Origin: Burkholderia sp. FERM BP-3421
GTDB taxonomy: Bacteria > Pseudomonadota > Gammaproteobacteria > Burkholderiales > Burkholderiaceae
Direction of reading: 5' to 3'
NCBI RefSeq assembly: GCF_028657905.1
Contig: NZ_CP117782.1
Span: 372,001-436,000, forward strand
Length of the DNA stretch: 64,000 nucleotides
A model generated the notes under the pieces. That model searched no databases. It saw only the letters and a program-made list of their open reading frames with translations, and was not told the origin of the DNA. The translations under genes were made by a program, and so were the position numbers. Positions 17,535 through 26,219 of this stretch are shown one piece after another. How positions within the stretch are numbered: position 1 is the first letter of the stretch; every line of letters begins with the position of its first letter.

Positions 17535-18359
17535 TTGACGAGAACGAAAACCACGCGCGCGAACCCGGCCCCCGGCGCCGGCGTGATCTTCGCGCTGCGC
17601 GCCGTCGGTCTCGTGCTGCTCGCGCGCTGGTTGTTCTCGATGTCCCTGATGGGCTATCGCGCATCGCTGTCGGCGATGGCGTCGTCGCCGTGGGCCTGCA
17701 TCAACGTGGTCCTGATCTTCCTGCTGCTCGTGCTGCCCGGCGCGCAGGCGCGCGCCGAGCGGCCGTTGCATCCGCTGCCGCAATGGCTGCGCCAGGCGCT
17801 GCGGTTCTTCGCGCTGCTTGGTTTCGTGTTCGCGGTCTGGTCGGTCGGCGCCTTTGCCTGGGCGGTCGGCTGGCGGCGCGCGCTGCACGCGGTGACGGCC
17901 ACCAACGGCTGGCTGGTCGCCGCGCCGGCGCTGTACGCGGCGGTGATCTGGGTGTGCCGGCCGCGGCCGCTGTGGCGGACCAACATCGCCGCGCGCCGCT
18001 TCGCGATCGGCCGTTACGCGGTGTCCCTCGATGTGCTGACCCGCACCGTGATCGTCTGGATGGAAAGCCGCAAGGTGGGCCAGTATGATGCGCGCGAGTT
18101 GTCGGTGCGCTGGCCGGCCGGCGCTGCGCCGCAGGCGGACGGGGCCGGCGCCGATGCGTCGGGCGCCGATGCGTCGGCGGCCGCCGTCGCGCCTGCGCCG
18201 CGGCCCAGGCCGTGGGCGCGGCCGAAGCTCGAATTGCTGTGGGATTCGCCCGCGGCGGTCGGGCACAACCGCCAGATCGTGATGCGCGCGCCGCTGGTGA
18301 CCGAGGGCGACCGGGTTGCCGCACGGGCGCTCGACACATCCCTCAAGCAGGTAACCTGA
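17535..18359 (+). CDS. Hypothetical membrane protein
   Basis: The 274-residue protein is not recognised. It has about four hydrophobic segments (around residues 17-40, 53-70, 88-113 and 124-142), a cytoplasmic-looking basic loop, then a soluble tail with an Ala/Gly/Asp-rich linker (about 195-222, containing GADASGADAS) and a final domain of about 50 residues. A caggagagcag ribosome-binding site precedes the ATG. It is followed after 33 bp by a DUF2214 gene and is probably cotranscribed with it. Confidence 0.75.
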   Translation: MTRTKTTRANPAPGAGVIFALRAVGLVLLARWLFSMSLMGYRASLSAMASSPWACINVVLIFLLLVLPGAQARAERPLHPLPQWLRQALRFFALLGFVFAVWSVGAFAWAVGWRRALHAVTATNGWLVAAPALYAAVIWVCRPRPLWRTNIAARRFAIGRYAVSLDVLTRTVIVWMESRKVGQYDARELSVRWPAGAAPQADGAGADASGADASAAAVAPAPRPRPWARPKLELLWDSPAAVGHNRQIVMRAPLVTEGDRVAARALDTSLKQVT

Positions 18360-18392
18360 ACGGCGCGGGCTCGCCCGCCGGGAGACGCTCCG

Positions 18393-18857
18393 ATGATGAT
18401 CCGATGGTTGCTGGCGGCCGTGCATCTGAGCGCGTTCGGCTTCGCGCTGGTCGGCATCGCGGGACGCAATCGCGCGCTGAGGCGTGTGGCGGCGGATCCG
18501 CAGCCCGGTGAGCTGGGCGCGGTGTTCCGCAGCGACGCGATGTGGGGCCTGGCGGCCCTGGTGCTGATCGCGACGGGCCTTGTACGCGCGTTCGGCGGCT
18601 TCGAGAAGGGCGCCGTCTACTATTTGCACGAACCGCTGTTCCATCTGAAGATGGGCGCGGTCGTGCTGATCCTGCTGCTCGAACTGATGCCGATGATCGG
18701 CCTGATCCGCTGGCGCATCGCGCTGCGCAAGCATGCCGCGCCGGCGCTGGGCGCGGCGCGCGGCTACGCGCGGATCGGCCATTTGCAGGCGGTGTTGATG
18801 ATCGTCATCGTGTTCGCCGCCTCCGGCATGGCGCGCGGCATCGGGCTGCCGGGGTAG
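18393..18857 (+). CDS. DUF2214 family membrane protein
   Basis: This 154-residue protein has four predicted membrane segments and the layout of DUF2214: MMIRWLLAAVHLSAFGFALVG at the start (written in part: LLAAVHLSAFGF), FRSDAMWGLAALVLIATGLVRAF in the middle, YYLHEPLFHLKMG, and a last segment VLMIVIVFAASGMARG. The conserved His residues in VHLSAF and LFHLKMG suggest a possible metal or heme site, but no function is established. It is probably cotranscribed with the preceding membrane protein gene. Confidence 0.75.
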   Translation: MMIRWLLAAVHLSAFGFALVGIAGRNRALRRVAADPQPGELGAVFRSDAMWGLAALVLIATGLVRAFGGFEKGAVYYLHEPLFHLKMGAVVLILLLELMPMIGLIRWRIALRKHAAPALGAARGYARIGHLQAVLMIVIVFAASGMARGIGLPG

Positions 18858-18949
18858 GCGCGAGGCGCGCCGATTCGACGGGGCGATCCGACGCGGAGTA
18901 GGCGGGAACGGGGATCTGGTTGCGATTGGATCTATCGCTCAGCGTCTCG

Positions 18950-19327
18950 GGCTCCGCGCCCAGGGCTCCGCGCCCAAGGCTCCACGCCCAGGGCTCCGCG
19001 CCCAGGGCTCCACGCCCAGGGCTCCGCGCCCAAGGCTCCGCGCCCAAGGCTCCGCGCCCAAGGCTCCGCGCCCAAGGCTCCGCGCCCAGGGCTCCGCGCC
19101 CAGGGCTCCGCGCCCAAGGCTCCGCGCCCAAGGCTCCGCGCCCAAGGCTCCGCGCCCAAGGCTCCGCGCCCAAGGCTCCGCGCCCAAGGCTCCGCGCCCA
19201 AGGCTCCGCGCCCAAGGCTCCGCGCCCAAGGCTCCGCGCCCAAGGCTCCGCGCCCAAGGCTCCACGCCCAAGGCTCCGTACCCAAGGTCTCCCACCCAAG
19301 GTCTCCCACCCAAGGTCTCCCACCCAA
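18950..19327. repeat. Minisatellite, 27 x 14 bp
   Basis: The unit ggctccgcgcccaa repeats in exact 14-bp register for 378 bp. The first copies alternate cccag and cccaa forms, a few have ccacg, a long block of identical copies follows, and the last three are ggtctcccacccaa. It fills most of the gap between the DUF2214 gene and the chemoreceptor gene. Since 14 is not a multiple of 3, it opens long artefactual frames with 14-residue periodicity (GAEPWARSLGR-like) on both strands. It is not a CRISPR array, because there are no spacers. Confidence 0.97.
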
Positions 19328-19390
19328 GGCCCGCAGCGCATCGCACGCCGCCCACGCTCCTTTACTGACGTGCAATGTCCGCCGGGGCGC

Positions 19391-20971
19391 TCAGCCCGCC
19401 GTTTCCACGAGGCTGAACGACGCGACCGCATGACCCAGTTGCCGCCCCTGCGATTCGAGCGACTGCGACGCGGCCGTCGCCTGCTCGACGAGCGCCGCGT
19501 TCTGTTGCGTCACCGCGTCCATCTGCGTGAGCGCCACGCTGACCTGTTCGATGCCGCGCCGCTGCTGCTCCGACGCGGTCGCGATCTCGGCCATGATCGT
19601 GGTCACGCGCGCGACGGCCTCGGTGACGTCGTTCATGGTTCGGCCGGCGTCGCCCGCGATGGTCGCGCCGTTGCGGATCCGCTCCACCGAATTGGCGATC
19701 AGCTCCTTGATTTCCTTCGCGGCGCTCGACGAGCGCTGCGCGAGCGAACGCACCTCGCCCGCGACCACCGCGAAGCCGCGCCCCTCGTCGCCGGCGCGCG
19801 CCGCTTCGACCGCCGCATTGAGCGCGAGGATGTTGGTCTGGAACGCGATGCCCTCGATCAGGCCGGTAATCTCTGCGATCCGGCTCGCGCCGTCGCTGAT
19901 GTCGCCCATCGCCGCGAGCACCTGATCGACCGCTTCGTGGCCGTTGCGCGCGACGTCGGACGCCTGCGTGGCGAGTGCGCTCGCCTGTTGCGCGTGCTCG
20001 GCGTTCTGCCTGACCGTCGAGGTCAGCTCCTCCATGCTCGCCGCGGTCTGTTGCAGCGAGGCCGCCTGTTCCTCGGTGCGCGACGACAGGTCGAGGTTGC
20101 CCGCCGCAATTTCCTCCGAGCCGTTGCGGATGTGGTCCGCCGCGTCGCGCACCTGGCCGATCAGGCCGACGAGGCTCAGCTGCATCGCGCCCATCGACGC
20201 CAGCACGCTGCCCTCGGCCGCTGCGTCGGCGCCCGCGATCGGCCGCAGGTCGCCGTCGGCCACGCGGCGGGTCGCCGCGCTCAGCGCGGCCGGTTCCGCG
20301 CCGAGTTCGCGCAGCAGGCTGCGCGTGATCAACCAGCCGGCCAGCAGCGCCGCGCCGAACCCGAGCGCGCAACCCGCGAGCAGCACGAGGCGCTGGATCC
20401 GCAGCGCCTCGGCCGCCGCGCTCACCACCTGTTCGCCGCGCCGCCGCGTGTAGTCGGAGTAGTCGTTGGTGGCCTTCACGAGCGCGGCGAGCAGCGGCCG
20501 GCATTGGTCGTTCATCTTGGCGATCGCGGCCTCGCGCTGTCCCGCCAGCGCCAGCTCGACGATCGCGAGGGCGACCGGGCCGTAGTCGGCCTCGACGCGC
20601 GCGATCGCCGCCGCGCGGGCGCGCGCTTCGTCGTCGAGATCCGTCGCCTGCACGAGCTTCGCGTTCAAGCGTTGCAGGTCGCGCTGCACCTCGGCGTGCG
20701 CGCGCGTGACGGCGGCCTTCTCCAGCGCGAGGTCGTCCGGCCGCGTCACGAGCACCAGGTTGCGCGCCGCGATCGCGCGCTCGTCCACCGCGTTGCGGAT
20801 TTCCTGCGCGAGCGCCGCGCGCGCGGCAACGCCGTCGACGTAGTCGGCAAAGCGGCGGTTGGCCGCGGTGAGCGCGCCGGCCGCGGCCAGCGCGAGCACC
20901 GCGAGAATCGTGATCAGGGCCGCGAAGGCCGTGGTGAGACGGGCGCGGACGGACAGGTGTCGAAGTTTCAT
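19391..20971 (-). CDS. Methyl-accepting chemotaxis protein
   Basis: The 526-residue transducer starts MKLRHLSVRARLTTAF with a first membrane segment (about 10-35), a four-helix-bundle-like periplasmic sensor (about 40-190), a second membrane segment (about 190-212), a HAMP domain and a long cytoplasmic coiled coil. The signalling tip is canonical: EGIAFQTNILALNAAVEAA then AGDEGRGFAVVAGEVRSLAQ. It signals through CheA/CheW to the flagellar motor. It ends SLVETAG without the CheR/CheB-binding pentapeptide. The ATG at 20971 is preferred over an upstream extension without similarity. The ligand is unknown. Confidence 0.94.
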   Translation of the reverse strand: MKLRHLSVRARLTTAFAALITILAVLALAAAGALTAANRRFADYVDGVAARAALAQEIRNAVDERAIAARNLVLVTRPDDLALEKAAVTRAHAEVQRDLQRLNAKLVQATDLDDEARARAAAIARVEADYGPVALAIVELALAGQREAAIAKMNDQCRPLLAALVKATNDYSDYTRRRGEQVVSAAAEALRIQRLVLLAGCALGFGAALLAGWLITRSLLRELGAEPAALSAATRRVADGDLRPIAGADAAAEGSVLASMGAMQLSLVGLIGQVRDAADHIRNGSEEIAAGNLDLSSRTEEQAASLQQTAASMEELTSTVRQNAEHAQQASALATQASDVARNGHEAVDQVLAAMGDISDGASRIAEITGLIEGIAFQTNILALNAAVEAARAGDEGRGFAVVAGEVRSLAQRSSSAAKEIKELIANSVERIRNGATIAGDAGRTMNDVTEAVARVTTIMAEIATASEQQRRGIEQVSVALTQMDAVTQQNAALVEQATAASQSLESQGRQLGHAVASFSLVETAG

Positions 20972-21257
20972 GAGGCGGGTTCCTCGAGGCTCGGGTGAAC
21001 GGGTTCGGCGACGTTCGATGGGCAGGGAACGAGCTGCTGAAAGGCCGCGCGCCGCGGGGCGCGCCGTCGGTCTGTCGCATCGGGACGGCACAGTGCTGCG
21101 GATTGCTGTCTCCGGACGGGTTTTCGGCTGCGCCGATTCTTTCTGAATACTGAAAATTGTTAGCGAACGTTAAATTGACGGCGGGAGGCGCGAAAGAGAG
21201 GGGGAGTGGCCTGAATGGGGCCCGATGCGGCGGAGAGGATGGGAGATGGGGATGGAT

Positions 21258-21302
21258 CGCCGCGCAAGCGGCGGGCCGGGGCGACCCGCCGCTTGCGCGG
21301 CG
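21258..21302 (-). terminator. 18-bp perfect hairpin directly after the FAD oxidoreductase gene
   Basis: cgccgcgcaagcggcggg and cccgccgcttgcgcggcg pair perfectly over 18 bp. The hairpin begins on the base next to the stop codon of the minus-strand gene. There is no T tract downstream. The remaining 286 bp up to the chemoreceptor start hold no gene. Confidence 0.5.
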
Positions 21303-22475
21303 TCAAACGACGTTGTGTTCGACGATCGGCCGGCCGGCGAGCACGCGTTCGAAACCGAGCGCGGACAGGTCGAGCGAGGTGAAGCGGCCGTGCAGGATCA
21401 GCTCGGCGACGCCGCGTCCGGTCGCCGGGCCTTGTTGCAGGCCGTGGCCGGAAAAGCCGTTCGCGAACACGCAATTGTCGAGGTCGGGGTGGCGGCCGAT
21501 GATCGCGTTGTGATCGAACACGTTGTACTCGTAATAGCCGGACCAACTGCGCACCACGCGCAGCGCCTCGAACTGCGGCACGCGATGCGCGAGCGTCGGC
21601 CAGATCACGTCGTCGAACAGCGTGTGGTCGACTTCGTCGAGCGGCAGGTCGTCCGCGTCGCGCGCGGGCGACGGCGAGGCGCCGCACAGGAACGATGCGC
21701 CTTCGGGTCGGAAGTACACGCCGTTCGGATCGATCACGAGCGGGCAGCGCGGCAGCACGGCCGGCGAGGTCACGTTGAAGATGCTGCGGCGGCGCGCGTA
21801 GACCGGCAGCTCGATGCCGAGCAGCTGTGCGATCGGACGCGCCCACGCGCCCGCCGCGTTGACCATCACGTCGCAGTCGTGCGCGCCGCCGCCGGCGGTC
21901 AGCACCCGGGTCACGCGCCGGCCGTCGCGCCGCACGCCCGTCACGTCGGCGGCCGCGTAGCGTGCGCCGAGCGCGCGCGCCTTGCGGCGCAGCGCCTGCA
22001 CGAGCCCGTAGCCGTCGAACCAGCCTTCGCCGCTTTCGCCGTGCGTGCCGGCGGCGAGATCGTCGGTATTGAGCCACGGGAAGGCGTCGTGCAGCGGCGC
22101 GCGCGGCAGGTAGCGGATCTGTGCGCCGAGCGCGGTCTGCAAGGCGTGGTTCGCGCGCAGCGTCGCTTCGCCCGCAGGCGAAGCGAGGAACAGGTAGCCG
22201 CCTTCGTGCAGGTCGACCGAGGGCCGTTCGCCGTCGACCGCGAGCCGTTCGCCGAGCGTGCGCAGGAAATCGATGCCGTACAGCGACATCTGCACCGACA
22301 GGGGCGTCGAGAACTGCTGGCGGATCGAGGCGGCCGACAGTGCCGACGAGGCGCGCGCATAGGTCGGGTCGCGCTCGATCACGGTGACCTCGACGCCGGG
22401 ATCGGCGTCGCGCAGGAAATAGGCGACGGCGCTGCCGATGACGCCGCCGCCGACGATGACGACTTTCGAATGCAA
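21303..22475 (-). CDS. FAD-dependent oxidoreductase (DAO/FOXRED1-like)
   Basis: The 390-residue protein begins with a dinucleotide-binding motif VVIVGGGVIGSAVAYFL and has the DAO-family layout, with GYLFLAS, NAAGAWARPIAQLLGIELPV, and the C-terminal NGFSGHGLQQGPATGRGVAELI. Related enzymes oxidise amino acids or N-methylated amino acids (DadA, sarcosine oxidase, FOXRED1). A TTG start at 22475 is chosen because GGAGA lies 8 bp upstream and the FAD motif starts four residues later; a longer ATG start at 22568 would add an unrelated N-end. It appears monocistronic. The substrate is unknown. Confidence 0.87.
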   Translation of the reverse strand: MHSKVVIVGGGVIGSAVAYFLRDADPGVEVTVIERDPTYARASSALSAASIRQQFSTPLSVQMSLYGIDFLRTLGERLAVDGERPSVDLHEGGYLFLASPAGEATLRANHALQTALGAQIRYLPRAPLHDAFPWLNTDDLAAGTHGESGEGWFDGYGLVQALRRKARALGARYAAADVTGVRRDGRRVTRVLTAGGGAHDCDVMVNAAGAWARPIAQLLGIELPVYARRRSIFNVTSPAVLPRCPLVIDPNGVYFRPEGASFLCGASPSPARDADDLPLDEVDHTLFDDVIWPTLAHRVPQFEALRVVRSWSGYYEYNVFDHNAIIGRHPDLDNCVFANGFSGHGLQQGPATGRGVAELILHGRFTSLDLSALGFERVLAGRPIVEHNVV

Positions 22476-22681
22476 GGGCTTGTCTCCGTATCCAGGGGCG
22501 GCGCCGGGCGAGTGCCGGCGGACGCTGTTGCGTATCGGACTGGTTTTATATGGAACCAATTTACGCACGCCCCGGTACGGTCGTCTTGACGATACGCCTC
22601 GCTTTTCATGCGGATTTCCGCACAGCCGGCGAGGCGGCGGCGCGCGGCCCGGCCCCTGGCGGGCCGCGCCGCGCGCATCCG

Positions 22682-24778
22682 TCAGACGGTGGCGATCAGC
22701 GGATCGCTCATGCTCGGGCGGCCCGTCTCGACGTGGCCCGCGAAGCGGCGCAGGAAGCCGAGCGGCGTGCCGTCGCTGACGCTCAGGTCATACCAGCCGT
22801 GGCTGCGGCGCAGGTCCCAGTAGTCGTCGAGGCGTTCGCCCGGCTGCAGCGTGTAGACGCGCGCCGCGCCGCTGCCGTAGGCATTGGCGACGGTCAGCTT
22901 GATCGGCGCGTGGCCGCGGTTCGACAGGCGCAGCGTGATGTTGCCGTTCGCGACGTCGTAGCCGTAGATCACCTCGGGCGCCGCGCTGCGCGCGAGGCCG
23001 GCCGCGGTGCTGCCGCGGAACTGGCACAGGAAGCCGTTCGGGCCGTGCACGGTCAGGTCGTAGACGCTCAGCGTGAACGCGGTGCTCCAGGCGTCGGACA
23101 CGCGCCTGCCGGCCTCGACCGTGTAGGCCCACGGGCCGTCGATCCGGTTGCCCGAACGCACCTGGAACGCGGCGCCCGCGCGGCCGGTGTTCGCGAACGT
23201 GAGCTTGAACTTGCCGGACGCACGCTCGATGCGGCCGTGCACGAACAGCTCGTACGGCAGCGCGCGCGCCGGCCGCAGGCCCGCCTCCTGCTTCGGCACC
23301 GACTGCACGAGCGGCGGCAGCGGGATGTAGCTCGGATGCGTGTTGCGGTCGGGCGGCGCGTAGCCGCTCGTGTCGGGCAGTTGCGGCCAGCTGTCGTCGG
23401 GGCTCGCGAAATTGAACGCGGCGGTCAGGTTGCCGCACACCGCGCGTCGCCACGGCGACACGTTGCCCGCGGGGATCGCGTACTGGTGGCCGAAGCGCGC
23501 CTCGATGAACTGCAGCAGCGAGGTGTGATCGAAGGTCTGCGAGCACAGCCAGCCGCCCTTGGTCCACGGCGACACCACCAGCATCGGCACGCGCGGCCCG
23601 AGGCCGTAGGGGCCGGCCATGTGGGTCGCGTCGCCGGGGAAGATCTCGTTGGTGGTCGCGACGGTCGACAGGCCGTTGTCGCGCGATTGCGGCGCGAACG
23701 GCGGCGGCACGTGGTCGAAGAAGCCGTCGTTCTCGTCGTAGGTGATGAAGAGCGCGGTCTTGCTCCACACCTCCGGGTTCGAGGTCAGCGCCTTCAGCAC
23801 CTGCTCGACATACCACGCGCCGTAGTTCGCCGGCCAGTTCGGGTGCTCCGAATACGCTTCCGGCGCGCAGATCCACGACACCTGCGGCAGCGTGCCGTTC
23901 GTCACGTCCTGCTGCAGCACGTCGAACAGCGTGCCGCCCGCGCTGATGTTGGTGCCGGTGCGGGCCTTCTGGTAGAGCGGGCTGCCGGGCTGCGCGTTGC
24001 GATACTGGTTGAAGTAGAGCAGCGAGTTGTCGCCGTAGTTGCCGATGTACGGGTTCGAGGTCCAGCCCCACGAGCCCGCCGCGTTCAGACCGGTGCCGAC
24101 GTCCTGGTAGATCTTCCACGACACGCCGGCCGCTTCCAGCACTTCCGGATAGGTGGTCCAGCCGTAGCCCGCTTCCTCGTTGCCGAGCACCGGGCCGCCG
24201 CCCACGCCGTCGTTGCCGACGTAGCCGGTCCACATGTAGTAGCGGTTCGGGTCGGTCGAGCTGGGGATCGAGCAGTGATACGCGTCGCAGATCGTGAACG
24301 CATCGGCCAGCTGATAGTGGAACGGGATGTCGTTGCGCTGCAGGTAGGCCATCGTCGTGGTGCCCTTGTTCGGCACCCACTGGTCGTAGCGGCCGTGGTT
24401 CCAGGCCGCGTGCATGTCCTGCCAGCCGTGCGGTAGGTCCTGCAGGAACTGCATGCCGAGATTGTCCGCGGTCGGGTGGAACGGCAGCACCTCGCCGAGC
24501 CCGCCCGGCTGATGGAACACTGACTGGCCCGACGGCAGCGTGAGCGGACGCGGATCGCCGAAACCGCGCACGCCGCGCAGCGTGCCGAAGTAGTGGTCGA
24601 ACGAACGGTTCTCCTGCATCAGGATCACGATGTGCTCGATGTCGCGGATCGTGCCGGTGCGGCGGTTCGCCGGAATGGCGAGCGCGTCGCGAATGACCGG
24701 GGGAAACAGGTTGAGCGCGGCGGCGCCGGCGGTGCCGGCAGCGAGGCGCAGAAAGTCGCGGCGATTCTTGGTCGTCAT
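22682..24778 (-). CDS. plcN: Phosphocholine-preferring phospholipase C, Tat-exported (PlcN-like)
   Basis: The 698-residue enzyme starts MTTKNRRDFLRLAAG, a twin-arginine signal, so it is exported folded. The phosphoesterase domain has HIVILMQENRSFDHYFGTL with metal-binding residues and FITYDENDGFFDHVPPP, and two C-terminal PLC_C (DUF756) repeats follow (about residues 510-600 and 610-690). It hydrolyses phosphatidylcholine-type lipids to diacylglycerol and phosphocholine; the length matches Pseudomonas PlcN and the Burkholderia Plc enzymes. No PlcR-like chaperone gene is adjacent. The start at 24778 places the Tat signal at the N-end; a longer frame upstream is rejected. PlcN versus PlcH activity is not decidable here. 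Confidence 0.92.
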   Translation of the reverse strand: MTTKNRRDFLRLAAGTAGAAALNLFPPVIRDALAIPANRRTGTIRDIEHIVILMQENRSFDHYFGTLRGVRGFGDPRPLTLPSGQSVFHQPGGLGEVLPFHPTADNLGMQFLQDLPHGWQDMHAAWNHGRYDQWVPNKGTTTMAYLQRNDIPFHYQLADAFTICDAYHCSIPSSTDPNRYYMWTGYVGNDGVGGGPVLGNEEAGYGWTTYPEVLEAAGVSWKIYQDVGTGLNAAGSWGWTSNPYIGNYGDNSLLYFNQYRNAQPGSPLYQKARTGTNISAGGTLFDVLQQDVTNGTLPQVSWICAPEAYSEHPNWPANYGAWYVEQVLKALTSNPEVWSKTALFITYDENDGFFDHVPPPFAPQSRDNGLSTVATTNEIFPGDATHMAGPYGLGPRVPMLVVSPWTKGGWLCSQTFDHTSLLQFIEARFGHQYAIPAGNVSPWRRAVCGNLTAAFNFASPDDSWPQLPDTSGYAPPDRNTHPSYIPLPPLVQSVPKQEAGLRPARALPYELFVHGRIERASGKFKLTFANTGRAGAAFQVRSGNRIDGPWAYTVEAGRRVSDAWSTAFTLSVYDLTVHGPNGFLCQFRGSTAAGLARSAAPEVIYGYDVANGNITLRLSNRGHAPIKLTVANAYGSGAARVYTLQPGERLDDYWDLRRSHGWYDLSVSDGTPLGFLRRFAGHVETGRPSMSDPLIATV

Positions 24779-25127
24779 GTGAGCTTTCCAGTGCGGGGAG
24801 AGTGGGCGGCTGCCCCTGTAGCAGCCGGGGAAACGAAGGGCGGCGCGCGGGTGCGTGAACGGTGCGGACGCCGGGCGCCGTCCGATGCCGCCGCGAGGAT
24901 ATCGGGGAAACAGTGTCATTCATATGAAGGGGGCCCGAATGCCGCCTCAAGCTTTCGGAAGCCTAACGAAGTGTGCGGAGCATCGCGGCGGGTGTCGCGC
25001 GGGCGGGGCGTCGCGAAGAAGGCGCGCGGCCCGGTAGTCCGGCGATCTGGTTGTGTCCGCAACCGGATGGCGGAGCGTCGCGGGGCGGCGGGTATCGGCC
25101 CGGCCGTCGCGACGCCGCGCGCGGACG
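24779..25127 (-). other. Intergenic region upstream of plcN
   Basis: About 350 bp between the plcN start and the pdxY terminator holds no gene I can support. It should contain the plcN promoter; no clear -35/-10 pair or known Pho-box-like repeat was recognised. Confidence 0.35.
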
Positions 25128-25150
25128 AAAAAAAACCACGCGTCGCGTGG
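25128..25150 (-). terminator. Rho-independent terminator of pdxY
   Basis: Read on the minus strand, ccacgc gac gcgtgg is followed by eight T residues. It lies about 22 bp downstream of the pdxY stop codon. Confidence 0.85.
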
Positions 25151-25172
25151 CGTCGCATCGCGGCGCGGTCGC

Positions 25173-26036
25173 TCACTCGACGTCGGACACCCAGGCGCCG
25201 AACCATTCGCTCGGCCGCGCGATCTCGTCCTGCGCGGCGACGAGTTCCAGCTCGTAGCGGCGTGCATCGTAGGTGGCCTTGACGACCGCGTGGACCGCGG
25301 CGAGCGTGTGTTCGAACGCCGCCCGCACGGTGTCGCCGCGCAGCCGGCGCGCGACGAACACCGCGCTCGTCAGGTCGCCGACGCCGACCGGGTGGCGCGG
25401 AAACGCATAGAGCGGGCGCTGCCCGATCCACGCCTCGGTTTCGGTCACGGCGAGCATGTTGAAACGGTCGGCGGGACTATTGCGGTCGTGCAGGTGCTTG
25501 ACGAGGATGATGCGCGGGCCGCGCCGGATGATCGCGCGGCACGCCTCGATCGCCTCGGCGACGGTTTCGATGCGGCGCCCGGCGAGCTTCTGCAGCTCGC
25601 CGTGATTGGGCGCCATGCCGTCGGCCAGCTCGGGCAATTCGTTGACGATGAATTCCTCGACGCCGGGCTCGGGGCGCACGCCGCCCGTCTGGCCCATCGC
25701 GGGATCGCAGAAGTACCATGCATTCGGGTTCATCGACTTGACGACGCGCACGATGTCCACCGCCGCGCGCGCCTGCGCGGGCGAACCCAGAAAGCCCGAC
25801 AGGATGGCGTCGCAGCGCTTGAGCGCGCCGATCGCCGCGATGCCGTCGACGAGCTGCTCCATCTTCGCGGCGTCGATCGCGCTGCCGGCCCAGTGGCCGT
25901 ATTGCATGTGATTGGACAATTGCACCGTGTTGAGCGGCCAGACATTGACGCCCAGCCGCTGCATCGGGAATACGGCGGCGCTGTTACCCGCGTGGCCGTA
26001 TATGACATGCGACTGAATGCTGAGGACGTTTTTCAT
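25173..26036 (-). CDS. pdxY: Pyridoxal kinase PdxY
   Basis: The 287-residue ribokinase-fold protein has the length of E. coli PdxY and its main motifs: LSIQSHVIYGHAGNSAAVFPMQ at the N-end (start split: LSIQSHVIYGHAGN), TVQLSNHMQYGHW, FCDPAMGQ, and the catalytic-Asp loop HPVGVGDLTSAVFVA. It phosphorylates pyridoxal with ATP in vitamin B6 salvage, in the cytoplasm. The start MKNVLS at 26036 is chosen over an ATG 18 bp upstream by family alignment. It is monocistronic and divergent from the hydrolase gene. Confidence 0.95.
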   Translation of the reverse strand: MKNVLSIQSHVIYGHAGNSAAVFPMQRLGVNVWPLNTVQLSNHMQYGHWAGSAIDAAKMEQLVDGIAAIGALKRCDAILSGFLGSPAQARAAVDIVRVVKSMNPNAWYFCDPAMGQTGGVRPEPGVEEFIVNELPELADGMAPNHGELQKLAGRRIETVAEAIEACRAIIRRGPRIILVKHLHDRNSPADRFNMLAVTETEAWIGQRPLYAFPRHPVGVGDLTSAVFVARRLRGDTVRAAFEHTLAAVHAVVKATYDARRYELELVAAQDEIARPSEWFGAWVSDVE

Positions 26037-26219
26037 GATGGAGTTCGCCTGCACGCGGTTCAGGGTCTTTTGAACGATACAGGAGTTTCCGCGATTCGCG
26101 GAAACATCCGGTAATAGAGCGTTGCGGCGTCGTCAGGCAACGGAAAGTAAAATGACGGCCAATTCTGACGCGTGATGGCGCGCCCCGCGCCGGCCTCTTT
26201 TTCCGACTTCATATCGACG

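Noticed and set aside
18950..19327. CRISPR array
   Set aside because: Units are contiguous 14-bp copies without spacers and there are no cas genes nearby.
18920..20998. Long plus-strand open frame of about 690 codons through the 14-bp repeats and on past the chemoreceptor gene
   Set aside because: It is made of the repeat (14-residue periodicity) and the antisense of the chemoreceptor gene, with no ribosome-binding site and Arg/His-rich shadow composition.
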